Below are positions 50,176 through 59,284 of a stretch of 64,000 nt of DNA, one piece after another. The stretch is from Leidyana gryllorum EB-2025a. Its lineage: Eukaryota > Apicomplexa. The notes beneath the pieces are model-generated. The model saw only the letters and a list, made by a program, of their open reading frames with translations, searched no databases and was not told where the DNA came from. The first letter of the stretch is position 1; each line of letters starts with the position of its first letter. Position numbers and translations under genes: made by a program. The DNA is taken from assembly GCA_048772705.1 (NCBI GenBank), contig JBLWGC010000173.1, positions 186,001-250,000 on the forward strand, in the 5' to 3' direction.

Positions 50176-53100
50176 TCAGTGGTGCTCTCTTACCGTATAT
50201 CTGGAGAGGCCCGAGGGCGATAACGCGCCACCGTCCGACTCGAGGTGTTCAGTGCTAACTTGAGGTGTTAATAAACCCTCGGCTTCCAGCAGCTGCTTGA
50301 CCTCCTGTAACATGTCTTCGTCCGACACCTGAGCCACCAGACTCTTGAGAGTGCCAGTGTCCGGGGCCCGTCCTTCGCTTGCGCTTTTCTTCATCGAAGT
50401 CCTCAGCCGCGATGCTTCTGCCCGAATGAGATCCGCTATCCGTCCCTGCTGCTTCCGTCGTTTCATCGAGGGTGACCAGATCAGTGTTGGCGTCTCTCGA
50501 CCGCCTCCTGCCACGCTGCTCTCGGGCAGCTCTGAGGATGGAGGCGTTGCAGCCGTCAATTTCTTCAAGCTCGCTGACGAGGACGAGTTGCGCAGAATTG
50601 ATTTGGGTGGGGGTTTTGTCAAATCAGAGGGTTCCCGTACTGCTGCTTTCTTTGCGAATTCCGCAACATTGTCCTGCAGATCCTGCTCGGTAAAGGAAAC
50701 CGACGCAGGTCCCTTCTTCAGACTCGGCTTGGCAATTGGAACCTTTGTGGGTACCGGTCCTGGGCTGGGGGCATACTCGCCCCGCAATATCGCGTCGGCC
50801 TTTGGGGTTATGTCATCGGGCGTAGGTGTGGTCACCCCAAGACTACTGCTCTTCTCATGGGAGGTCGACTTGGCTGACTCAAAATCTTTGGGAGAAGGGG
50901 CCTGTGGACTGCTGAAGACATCTTGTGATGCCGATCTCTGAGCCTCAGTGCTCTTCCGTAAGACATCGACTAACCGCGACCCTCCCGGCGACCGGGCCCC
51001 CAATAATGCTTTCGTCACACCGCCCGCTCTCTTTTGAAAGGCTTTGGACGCAGGGCTCGCTGCTGATGGATTGGTGACTCCTGCGAGTCCCGTCACTGAA
51101 CTGGATGGGCTACCGCCGCTGCTGGCATTATCTACCGTCTCCTCTGCTGGTTTCTTCCCCAAAAGCTGTTTCTTGGGTACCAAGAAGCTTCCCCCTGGAC
51201 CGACATCTGACTGGATCGACGACGCCGAATCCAACTCCACCTTCTTCAGTGGAACCGGAAACTTCTTTGGCTGAGGAAGCTGTGGAAGGTCAACGAGATC
51301 ATCGCCCACTTCCTCCCCCGGCAGCGACTCGCCTCGTATCGGAGGCATCGCTTGCATGTCTTGAATCGAACCTCTCTTCTCTCCAATAGACTCAGGAGAC
51401 TTGCTGGAGGGCGCCGGCTTCTTTGACAAAAAGGGTCCTTTCTGGAATCCCTTGGCCGGAGGTCTCTCGACGTCCTCGCCTGCGCTCGAGGGCGGAGGCG
51501 TGGGAGCATCGGGAGTGGGAGCCGCAGGTGGAGAGCTTTTCTTTTTCGGAAGTACTGGTGCCTTCTTGGGTAGTATTGGAGCCTTCTTTGTCGCTGGCGT
51601 ACTGTCTGTCACGCTGGAAGGAGGCGGAGTCGGTGGGGGAGACGCCGTTGTTGTCTCTGCTCTCGGTGGAGAGCCACCAGACGCCTTAGAAGTCGGGATT
51701 GAAGCTTTCTGGATTATCACCTCGGGGGCGTTCTCCATTGAGGGCGCCAGAGACGAGTCTGTGTTTGTGTTCGTATTCGGACCGCTTTCTAACGCCTGTA
51801 CCTTCTTAGGCACAGGCGGCTTCTTCATCGGAGGGACCTTCTTCTCACTCACTGACTCCTTCACTTTCATAGCTGGGGGTGATTGCTTCTTGATCTCTTC
51901 AGTGTCGTTCTTTGCTGCAGGAGGGGGACTGGATGCTTGGGGTGGGGAGGACTCTTGCTGCACTGCCTCTTCCGAGTCGCCGGCTTTCGCCGGAGGCCCT
52001 TTCTTTGGGGGCAGAGGTCCCTTCTTGGGCAGAATCGGCGCCTTCTTCCCGCCGCCTATTTCTTCGACCTTCGGACCAGTCTCCGCTATGGGTTCTACTT
52101 CGGACTTCTTCGGTGGCGGTGGCGGTTTCTTGAGGACAGACGGGGCCTCTTTGGGAGGAGAGTCAACGGCACTCCCCTCGGCTGGGGACTCGGCTGCTTT
52201 CTTTGGTGGCGGTGGCGGTTTCTTGAGGACAGACGGGGCCTCTTTGGGAGATTCGCCGACGGCACTCCCCTCGGCTGGGGACTCGGCTGCTTTCTTCGGT
52301 GGCGGTGGAGGCGGTTTCTTGAGGACAGAGGGGGCCTCTTTGACAGATCCAGCCCTAACGTCATCACCCTGAGGCTCAGTCGATTTCTTCGGCGGTGGAG
52401 GCGGTTTCTTGAGGGCAGAGGGGGCCTCTTTGGGAGATTCGCCGACGCTCGTGTCATCCGGTGAGATTGGAGCCTTCTTGGCTGGGAGTGGCGGCTTCTT
52501 GAGTATCGCTGGACCCGTCTTGGCGGCTTCCGTCTCCTTTGTGGCCGGCGGACCGCTCTCGGCGGTTGCTTTGGATGAGAGAGGAGACGGCGGCTTCTTC
52601 ATCACAGGAGGTGCTGGGCGGTCTCCGACATCACTCTCGTCGGCTGACAAGTCAGTTCCCTCAAATTCAATTGATTTCCGCACACTCAGAGACGGAGCTT
52701 TCTTGGTGGTGGGGGGTCCCTCACCAGCCTTCTTGGCGGGCAGCGGTGGCTTCTTCATCCCAGGGACTTTCTTTGCTTCTCCTGCATCCTCTGCCTGAAC
52801 ACTGGCGGACTCAACTGGAGACGGTGATCCCTTTGGCTCTTCAGATTGCGCCTCTGTATCGGGCGCGACACTCTTCTTGGGCGGCGGTGGCGGAGGCTTC
52901 TTCGAGACTGTCGGAGGTTCCACTTTGCTCACTTCACTCCCGGTGTCTGTCACTGTCGCTGTCGCTGTCTTCTTTGGAGGTGGCGGAGGGGCTTTCTTGG
53001 TGAGGGGTGGAGAGTCATCTGCTGCGAGTGGGTCACTGGCCTCTCCTCCTTGCTGTTTGCTGGTTGGTGGTGAGGGTGTCGGTTTCTTTGGCACAGCGGG

Positions 53101-56100
53101 TGTTGGCTCGGGTTGTGAGTCGGCAGCAGTTTCGGCCCCTTTCTTCAAAGGAGGTGGAGGCGGTTTCTTTAAACCCACACCGGTCTGTTCGACTCCAGTC
53201 TTCTTGGATGGGGGGGAAGGTTTCATCGGCATGTCGGGCTCTTTGTCGGATGACACATCGGATGCAGTCTCGGTGACGGTCATTTTGGCCAGAGGTCCTT
53301 TCTTGAGGGGAGGAGATGGCTTCTTAGGGGCGTCTCCTCCGTCATCAGCGACCTTTTTGCTCATCACAGTGGGTGTGACTTTCTTGGGTACTGCTTTTGG
53401 AGGCCGATCTGAGTCAGAGTCCACGTCGCTCGTTATCGCAGAGGAGGTCTGGCTGGGAGTGAGAGCCGCTTTGCCCATAGCCATCTTCCCTTTGGGAGGT
53501 GGCGGTGGTTTGGAAGGGAGTTCTTTGCTCCGTGGTGGTGGAGCTTCGATCTCTTCCTCCGGAGGTGGACTCACAGAGACCATTGTGCCACTCTTGGAGC
53601 GGGCGGCCTCTCTGGTCATCTTGGTGGCAGTGGGCACTTTGGGTCCCAGGAGACGCGCCAATTCCGCCACTCGATCAGCCATATTGTTGGAGGGTCCATC
53701 CTTCTGTGAAGGCATTGTCATCTTCGGTTTGGACACCCCCTGAGCTGCTGGCGAGGCTCCTGTTCTGATTTCGAGACTCTTGTGTGTCCCCGGGAGCGGC
53801 CGAGAAGGTGGCGATGTTTGTCCACCTGAGGAAAGAGAAATCGGTGATTGTAAAGGCGATTGGGGCAGTAATGTGCGATAATTGGGCCCCAACTCCTCCT
53901 CTGTTGTCATTCTTAACGGAGACGGAGTGGGACAGAACATTCGAGATGCAAGCTGCTCAGTACCTGTCTTTGGTGGGGGTTTGGGACTTTCTTCCCTGCT
54001 GGATGAGGGCGTCAGATCTCGCCGGTGGAGATTCTTCACACTCGCGACTCCCGGAGGAAACCTCTCTCTGCTGCCACTCACAGTTCCAGCCGTGAAGGCT
54101 TGGACTGGAGTGCCGAGAGGGGCATCATACTCGACGTCCAGCGGATCGCGGGGCATAATGTCCCATGGTTTCCTCCGCTTGGGAGACTTTGGCGTAGACG
54201 GGTGACTGGCGGCTTCCTGCTCCGCCAACTGTTGTGCACGTACCTTCGACTTGAGCGGACCCATAGCCGAGGCTCCACTCGACTGACGCGATACAGTGGA
54301 AGACTTGGGGCCAACGCGATCATTGCCAGCCTCGCCAGCCCTCATCTTAGCTTTGCGCTGTCTGATCATATTGAGGAGCTGAGGGCTGTCGAAGTCTTTC
54401 GCGTCGTCGACGAGGGCATCGACTAAGGCAATGACCCGTCCACTCGCTTGGTGTGCATCTTGATCACGATCGCGGCTCTCGGCACCCGGACGTCCCTTCT
54501 CAGCCTTAGACTTCATCAGGACCAGCAGATCTTCGACGCTGTCTTTTGTCAACCCGAGTTCCAACAGCTCGTCTTTGATGATAGCATAATGCTCTTGCCG
54601 CTTGCCGCGTGGGCCATACAATAAGAAATCTGCCCAACTCTCTCCATTTCCAGGATACCCTCTGTCTCGTCTGGCGACCAATTTGTTCCACTGCTCATCG
54701 CGTTTGTGCGTAGAGATCTCGGCAGTCGACTGCCGCCGTGTCTCCTTCTCTTCACGAGCCTTCTTCAACGTCTCCGCCATATCAGCCGACATTAGAGGAT
54801 ACATCTCGAATGGTACCTTCCCACCAGACGCTGACGACACCGGATCGATCGAATACTCGCCTTCCATTGTGTACACTTTGCTCTTCTTGGACGACGAACC
54901 GCTGTCTCGCTTGTCCTTCGAGGACGATCCGCTGTCTCGTTTGTCTTTAGATCGACTGATCGCCGTCTTGGCGCGCTCTCTATCACGTCGACTCGGAGTC
55001 GGCGACCTGTGTCTCTCCTTCTCCTTCTCCTTCTCTTTGCCGCGACGGGTGGGAGTCGGCGACTTGTCCTTCTCATGTCGCTTCGACTTGGAATGAGACG
55101 CCACCTTCGACTCCACCGTGGGCGAACGGCTCCCACCACGAGGCGACGGAGACCGAGACGACGATCGCACCTTCTTGGGAGAGGCCATCTCACTGCCGCT
55201 GCGCGATTGCCGTTCCGAAGATCGGGATCCCTTTCCCTGTTTCCGTACTCGGATATCGTCATATTTGTCCCGTTTCGAATCGTATGTAATTCTTTCCGGC
55301 ATCGAACGCATCGCACGCGTCGGGGGCACAGGAGACGAAAGCAGAACCGGTTGGGCTGTCGCGCGACGGCCTGTCGCCCGACTCCCCGGACCCAAAGGAC
55401 TGCGAGTGCCTTCACGACTCCGTGAGGGTGAGAGCGACGCCCGAGACTTGGTGCTCTCCTGCACTGTTGGGGGACTCATTGTCGGGCTTTGACCCTCTTT
55501 GCTTCGGGAACGTTTCTTCACCTCTCCGGGAGCACTCCCGCCTCTCCGAAGGCGTACATCGGTGTCATCAGCATCCTCACGGCGGCCCGCCATCTCCTCC
55601 TCATGACCTCGAAGAACGGTGGGATAAGTGCCCAGCCGGTCCACAGCCGCCGGAGTAGCAGACTTGCCTTGAGATCGCGTCCACGCATCTCGGATCCGTT
55701 TCAACGTCTCAGTTCCCTCCTTACTTTTCTTAAAACTCTCACTCGGTTTGGGAGGGGATGGCTGGACCTGACTAGGAGAAAGAGACTTCTCTCGTTGTGG
55801 AGGCGGCTGCGCTTCCCGACTTGGGCCTCGAGAGACCCTTGCTGGCGAGGAGGTCTTCTGAGGGGAGGGAGTTTTGGCTGGGCTGGAAGCGTTCTCGCGT
55901 CCTGCGGTGACTGTAGAGGGCGACCCCTGTGTCGATTTGCTCTGGGGTCCGGCGGGGGACGTTGATCGTGATCGACCCAGTTGGGCGGGTTTTGACGGGG
56001 ATCCCTTGGAAGGAGGAGGAGAAGGCGCCGTGGGGCGCTCGGGACTCTCCTGAGGGGCAACTGGTGCTGCTGGTTCTGGTGGAGGCTGCTGCTCTGAAGG

Positions 56101-56904
56101 TGGCTGAGTTTGTGGCTGTTGAGGAACTGGAATTTGCTGCGTTGAGGTGTCCACTGGGGCCTCAGCTTTGCTGTGCATTTGGTTAGGAGGAGAGGAGGGT
56201 TGTGCCGCATTCGGGGGAGGAGCCGGAGGCAAAGAGATTGGAGGCTGCATTTGGGCAAGATGGGAAGGGCCGGCTACTGTTGGTGGCTGGGGGGGAAGTG
56301 GGTTGTGCTGAGCTAAGAGATCATGGGGGTCACTGCCTGCGCCAATGCCATAGACCTCATCAGCATACGATACGTGGGATCCTCTGGCATTAGGGCGTGT
56401 TGAATGTACAAAAGGAGCAGCGAAGACTTCGTCAGTGTGACCGTCCTGCACTTGACGCATGGCTGGGTGCACAGAGGCAGGGACAGGGCCAGATATACCG
56501 AACCCGAAGCTGTATCGAGACATAGGCGGCGGTGGCTCGCGATCCCCGACGAGATGTTTGCCCAGACGGGAGTGGTGACGTGGAGGGAGCAGTCGATCGC
56601 GTTCGGCTTCTTCCCAATCTTGCTTTTTATGTTCTCCTGGGATCATTGGATGGCCTTCCATTGGGGACTGGAAGCTCTCTTTCTGCCATATTCGTTTCCG
56701 TGGGCCTGGTTGGCGCACCCTGACGACAGCTTGCAAAGGGCCTATGGCTTCATATTGGCACCGGAACGAACGACGCTCCCTCATGGGAGCCGGATGGCCA
56801 AATAACAGGCCTAACCGCCTGGTGAGGTTTGAAGGGGGGATCCGTGGCCGGATGAAGTGCCTAGGACGGGGAGATTTGGTGCGTTTTTCCCATACTGCTG
56901 TCAT
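50176..56904 (-). CDS. Giant Pro/Lys-repeat low-complexity protein
   Basis: One uninterrupted frame of about 2240 codons from the first ATG (56904) to TAA/TGA at 50176. There are few hydrophobic stretches. Residues about 150-700 are Pro/Ser/Gln-rich and then RS/KE-rich (SRSPSPRGGSRSP, KEKEKEKERHRSP). A possible folded region is near 54350-54700 on the plus scale (RDEQWNKLVARRDRGYP, IIKDELLELGLTKDSVEDLL). The second half carries about a dozen modules of the form KKPPPPPPKK spaced by acidic or Ser-rich linkers. Such poly-Pro stretches can bind SH3, WW or profilin. The C-terminus has short helices (IADLIRAEASRLRTSMKK, MLQEVKQLLEAEGLL). A scaffold for actin or signalling proteins is an inference only. 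It starts 37 bp after the succinyl-CoA ligase stop. Confidence 0.75.
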   Translation of the reverse strand: MTAVWEKRTKSPRPRHFIRPRIPPSNLTRRLGLLFGHPAPMRERRSFRCQYEAIGPLQAVVRVRQPGPRKRIWQKESFQSPMEGHPMIPGEHKKQDWEEAERDRLLPPRHHSRLGKHLVGDREPPPPMSRYSFGFGISGPVPASVHPAMRQVQDGHTDEVFAAPFVHSTRPNARGSHVSYADEVYGIGAGSDPHDLLAQHNPLPPQPPTVAGPSHLAQMQPPISLPPAPPPNAAQPSSPPNQMHSKAEAPVDTSTQQIPVPQQPQTQPPSEQQPPPEPAAPVAPQESPERPTAPSPPPSKGSPSKPAQLGRSRSTSPAGPQSKSTQGSPSTVTAGRENASSPAKTPSPQKTSSPARVSRGPSREAQPPPQREKSLSPSQVQPSPPKPSESFKKSKEGTETLKRIRDAWTRSQGKSATPAAVDRLGTYPTVLRGHEEEMAGRREDADDTDVRLRRGGSAPGEVKKRSRSKEGQSPTMSPPTVQESTKSRASLSPSRSREGTRSPLGPGSRATGRRATAQPVLLSSPVPPTRAMRSMPERITYDSKRDKYDDIRVRKQGKGSRSSERQSRSGSEMASPKKVRSSSRSPSPRGGSRSPTVESKVASHSKSKRHEKDKSPTPTRRGKEKEKEKERHRSPTPSRRDRERAKTAISRSKDKRDSGSSSKDKRDSGSSSKKSKVYTMEGEYSIDPVSSASGGKVPFEMYPLMSADMAETLKKAREEKETRRQSTAEISTHKRDEQWNKLVARRDRGYPGNGESWADFLLYGPRGKRQEHYAIIKDELLELGLTKDSVEDLLVLMKSKAEKGRPGAESRDRDQDAHQASGRVIALVDALVDDAKDFDSPQLLNMIRQRKAKMRAGEAGNDRVGPKSSTVSRQSSGASAMGPLKSKVRAQQLAEQEAASHPSTPKSPKRRKPWDIMPRDPLDVEYDAPLGTPVQAFTAGTVSGSRERFPPGVASVKNLHRRDLTPSSSREESPKPPPKTGTEQLASRMFCPTPSPLRMTTEEELGPNYRTLLPQSPLQSPISLSSGGQTSPPSRPLPGTHKSLEIRTGASPAAQGVSKPKMTMPSQKDGPSNNMADRVAELARLLGPKVPTATKMTREAARSKSGTMVSVSPPPEEEIEAPPPRSKELPSKPPPPPKGKMAMGKAALTPSQTSSAITSDVDSDSDRPPKAVPKKVTPTVMSKKVADDGGDAPKKPSPPLKKGPLAKMTVTETASDVSSDKEPDMPMKPSPPSKKTGVEQTGVGLKKPPPPPLKKGAETAADSQPEPTPAVPKKPTPSPPTSKQQGGEASDPLAADDSPPLTKKAPPPPPKKTATATVTDTGSEVSKVEPPTVSKKPPPPPPKKSVAPDTEAQSEEPKGSPSPVESASVQAEDAGEAKKVPGMKKPPLPAKKAGEGPPTTKKAPSLSVRKSIEFEGTDLSADESDVGDRPAPPVMKKPPSPLSSKATAESGPPATKETEAAKTGPAILKKPPLPAKKAPISPDDTSVGESPKEAPSALKKPPPPPKKSTEPQGDDVRAGSVKEAPSVLKKPPPPPPKKAAESPAEGSAVGESPKEAPSVLKKPPPPPKKAAESPAEGSAVDSPPKEAPSVLKKPPPPPKKSEVEPIAETGPKVEEIGGGKKAPILPKKGPLPPKKGPPAKAGDSEEAVQQESSPPQASSPPPAAKNDTEEIKKQSPPAMKVKESVSEKKVPPMKKPPVPKKVQALESGPNTNTNTDSSLAPSMENAPEVIIQKASIPTSKASGGSPPRAETTTASPPPTPPPSSVTDSTPATKKAPILPKKAPVLPKKKSSPPAAPTPDAPTPPPSSAGEDVERPPAKGFQKGPFLSKKPAPSSKSPESIGEKRGSIQDMQAMPPIRGESLPGEEVGDDLVDLPQLPQPKKFPVPLKKVELDSASSIQSDVGPGGSFLVPKKQLLGKKPAEETVDNASSGGSPSSSVTGLAGVTNPSAASPASKAFQKRAGGVTKALLGARSPGGSRLVDVLRKSTEAQRSASQDVFSSPQAPSPKDFESAKSTSHEKSSSLGVTTPTPDDITPKADAILRGEYAPSPGPVPTKVPIAKPSLKKGPASVSFTEQDLQDNVAEFAKKAAVREPSDLTKPPPKSILRNSSSSASLKKLTAATPPSSELPESSVAGGGRETPTLIWSPSMKRRKQQGRIADLIRAEASRLRTSMKKSASEGRAPDTGTLKSLVAQVSDEDMLQEVKQLLEAEGLLTPQVSTEHLESDGGALSPSGLSRYTVREHH
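52095..52460. repeat. Four tandem copies of a ~95-bp coding repeat
   Basis: Inside the giant Pro/Lys gene, near-identical DNA units recur with starts near 52105, 52200, 52300 and 52400. Each encodes a KEAPSVLKKPPPPPPKK-type module and, in two copies, an AAESPAEGSAV linker. The high identity at DNA level suggests recent unequal exchange or slippage. Confidence 0.8.
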
Positions 56905-56941
56905 GTTCACTCGGCATGCAGGACGATGCACGGCACGTAAT

Positions 56942-58180
56942 CTAGGCCAGACCAGCTCGTCTCATCGCCTGTAGCATACATTCGCCAATCTCAGCTGGAC
57001 TACGAGCCACCACAGCACCTGCGGCCTCCATGGCCTTAATCTTGCCAGCTGCAGTGCCCCGGTTGCCCGACACAATAGCGCCAGCGTGACCTGAGAGGGT
57101 GTACCACGAATTTAGACCTGAAACCCTCACCCATACGGCGGCCCGGAGGAGCAGAACTGCCAGCAATGAAGGAAACCACGGGTTTCTTGCCTCGGTTGTA
57201 TTCTGCGCATCGGGATATCAGGGAGGTAATGTGATGGAGTAGACATACCCTTCAACCACTCGGCAGCTTCTTCTTCTCCTTCGCCGCCGATCTCGCCAAT
57301 GAGAATGATGCCTAAAGTCGTTCGGATTAATGGGCTTCGGCAGTATGAGCGAGCGCACCTTTAGTTTCATCATCTTCCATGAAGTTCTTGAGCACGTCAA
57401 TGAAAGTTGTACCATTGAAGGGGTCACCGCCGATTCCCACAACAGTGCTTTGTCCCAGACCTCGCTGTGTACAATCAGTTATTTGAGTTAGTTGGACGCT
57501 TATGGAGCGCCTTACGGATGAAGTTTGAGCGACCGCCTCGTAAGTTAGAGTACCAGAGCGACTGACAATGCCAATAGGGCCCTGTTTGTGGATATGTCCG
57601 GGCATGATACCGATCTTGCATTCGTCCGGCTTGATGACACCAGGACAGTTGGGACCAATTAAGGTGGTCTTTGACTGTTGACTGAGAATCCGCTTAACTC
57701 GGACCATATCCAATGCGGGAATGCCCTCTGTGATACACACAACGAGAGGCAGTTCAGCTTCCACACACTCAAGGATTGATTTGCTAGCAAAAGGGGGTGG
57801 AACAAAGATCATTGAGGCTTCGCAACCAGTTTCGCGCATAGCCTGGCAACACTTGCATTTGTTCGCCGCGCCCACTCTTACCTCCTGTACATTCTTGAAA
57901 ACCGGCAAGGAGTCTTTTCCATTCGGTGATCTCCACAGGGAACCAGCTTTGGCAGGGTTGACTCCGCCCACCATTTTGGTGCCGTAACTCAAGCAACCGT
58001 CAGTGTGGTAGGAGCCCTAACAGCGACCATTACGGAAAGGGCCCCGAACGGACTTACATGTTTGCCCGTGATTCCTTGACAAATGACTTTAGTATTCTTG
58101 TCTACATACACCTTCATTTCACGTTGAGCCACAGCGGCCTTGAAAGGAGTTGAAAGGGCATTGCTGTACCGAGAGAGCAT
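56942..58180 (-). CDS. Succinyl-CoA ligase, alpha subunit (mitochondrial)
   Basis: This is the TCA-cycle enzyme that makes GTP or ATP from succinyl-CoA. The N-terminus ([19 protein letters not shown]) looks like a mitochondrial presequence and runs into [18 protein letters not shown]. Seven exons are confirmed by homology: [87 protein letters not shown] and [24 protein letters not shown]. The last includes the phosphorylated His. One intron is only 39 nt (57843-57881). The start codon lies 3 nt after the stop of the upstream gene on the same strand. Confidence 0.94.
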
Positions 58181-58183
58181 AGT

Positions 58184-59182
58184 TCAAAAGTCTTTGAGGG
58201 GAGTGGTGGGCTCGAAAATAAGAACCCGAGAAAACAGTACCTGTGCTTCGCGACTATGTCCCGAATAAGGAGCCGCCGTATCCGCACAAGAGTCATCTTC
58301 AGTCTGTAACTCTGTTGTTTCATTATCGTTGTTGTCTGAGGGATCTGGATCCTCTGGCGATCGAAGTGTGTCGGGCGACTCTGTCCACCGTTGTAACACG
58401 TGATTGATGGCAAAGCATTCACGCACTTGCCAAGCTAGGCGAAAATGAACAGCTAGTCGCGGTACCTCAAGTGGTGCGTGCTTTTGAGCTCGGAGTCGGC
58501 GAGCTGACGGTCTGAAAAATGGATATTCCTTCGATCTACCACTCTCACTATGTAACTCACATCATCACGTTTTCACAATCTGTATAAGGCACACTTTGCT
58601 CGTCACAGTATGCCTTGATGAGCTGAGTGCATTCATTCGCAGTATTTGGCCGACATATCAGAGTGATCTCCTTTTCTTTGTTCCGAGGGCCCTGCGCAGG
58701 CTGCTCAAACCATTCTTTTTCGTCCCACAATGTGCTCCGGAGGATCAATGTCAAGTTGGAACGTGGGTCGGCCGCTAGAGCTGTCATGTAAGAGAGGAAA
58801 GCGAACGCTTGGTAGCACACCAAAGACCCAACTTCATCTATGCACAAAAGGCTGCACAACTGGAAACACGGCGAGACACACAGTACTTACATATGTGGAC
58901 ATCCGGGCGTCCTGTCGGTTCCCAGAAGCGAGTGGACGGTACTGATCATGGTATGAACGGAAACATTGGCATCGGAGAATATCTGCTCAAACCCTATCGA
59001 ATAAACAACCGCCATTCCAGCCAACGTCCTACCTGAGCATAAATGCATTCGTACAGAGAGTAAACTGACTCATTGGAGTATACCACTTTGGCCGACACAC
59101 ACACTGGTAACAGATGATGATTGAGACGCTGATGAAGATATTTGGTCAGACTGTCAAGACACAGGTTCTGAGATGACGTCAT
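58184..59182 (-). CDS. Unrecognised protein, about 260-270 residues
   Basis: Four exons joined in phase. The ATG at 59182 lies inside a 12-bp palindrome. Exon 1 is helical (LDSLTKYLHQRLNHHLLPVC). The middle has FSDANVSVHTMISTVHSLLG and then a hydrophobic strand ending in Asp-Glu (ILLCIDEVGSLVCYQAF). It continues LTLILRSTLWDEKEWF, ITLICRPNTANECTQLI and VRECFAINHVLQRW. The ILLCIDE strand followed by LTLILRST is reminiscent of a Walker-B-like core, but no P-loop is visible, so any ATPase relation is speculation. The C-terminal region is acidic and Thr/Ser-rich. It ends 3 nt before the succinyl-CoA ligase start, so the two may share a transcript. Confidence 0.55.
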
Positions 59183-59284
59183 CACTCTACTGTCAACATT
59201 TTACCTACTAAAGGGCTAACGGCAAGTCGATTGCATGAAAAACCCTGATAAGTCTCGTATTTCCGCACACGAGCATGCGCTAGA

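Noticed and set aside
51401-52464. Long plus-strand Gly/Phe-rich frames
   Set aside because: They are antisense images of the Pro/Lys repeats of the giant gene (CCN codons read as GGN).
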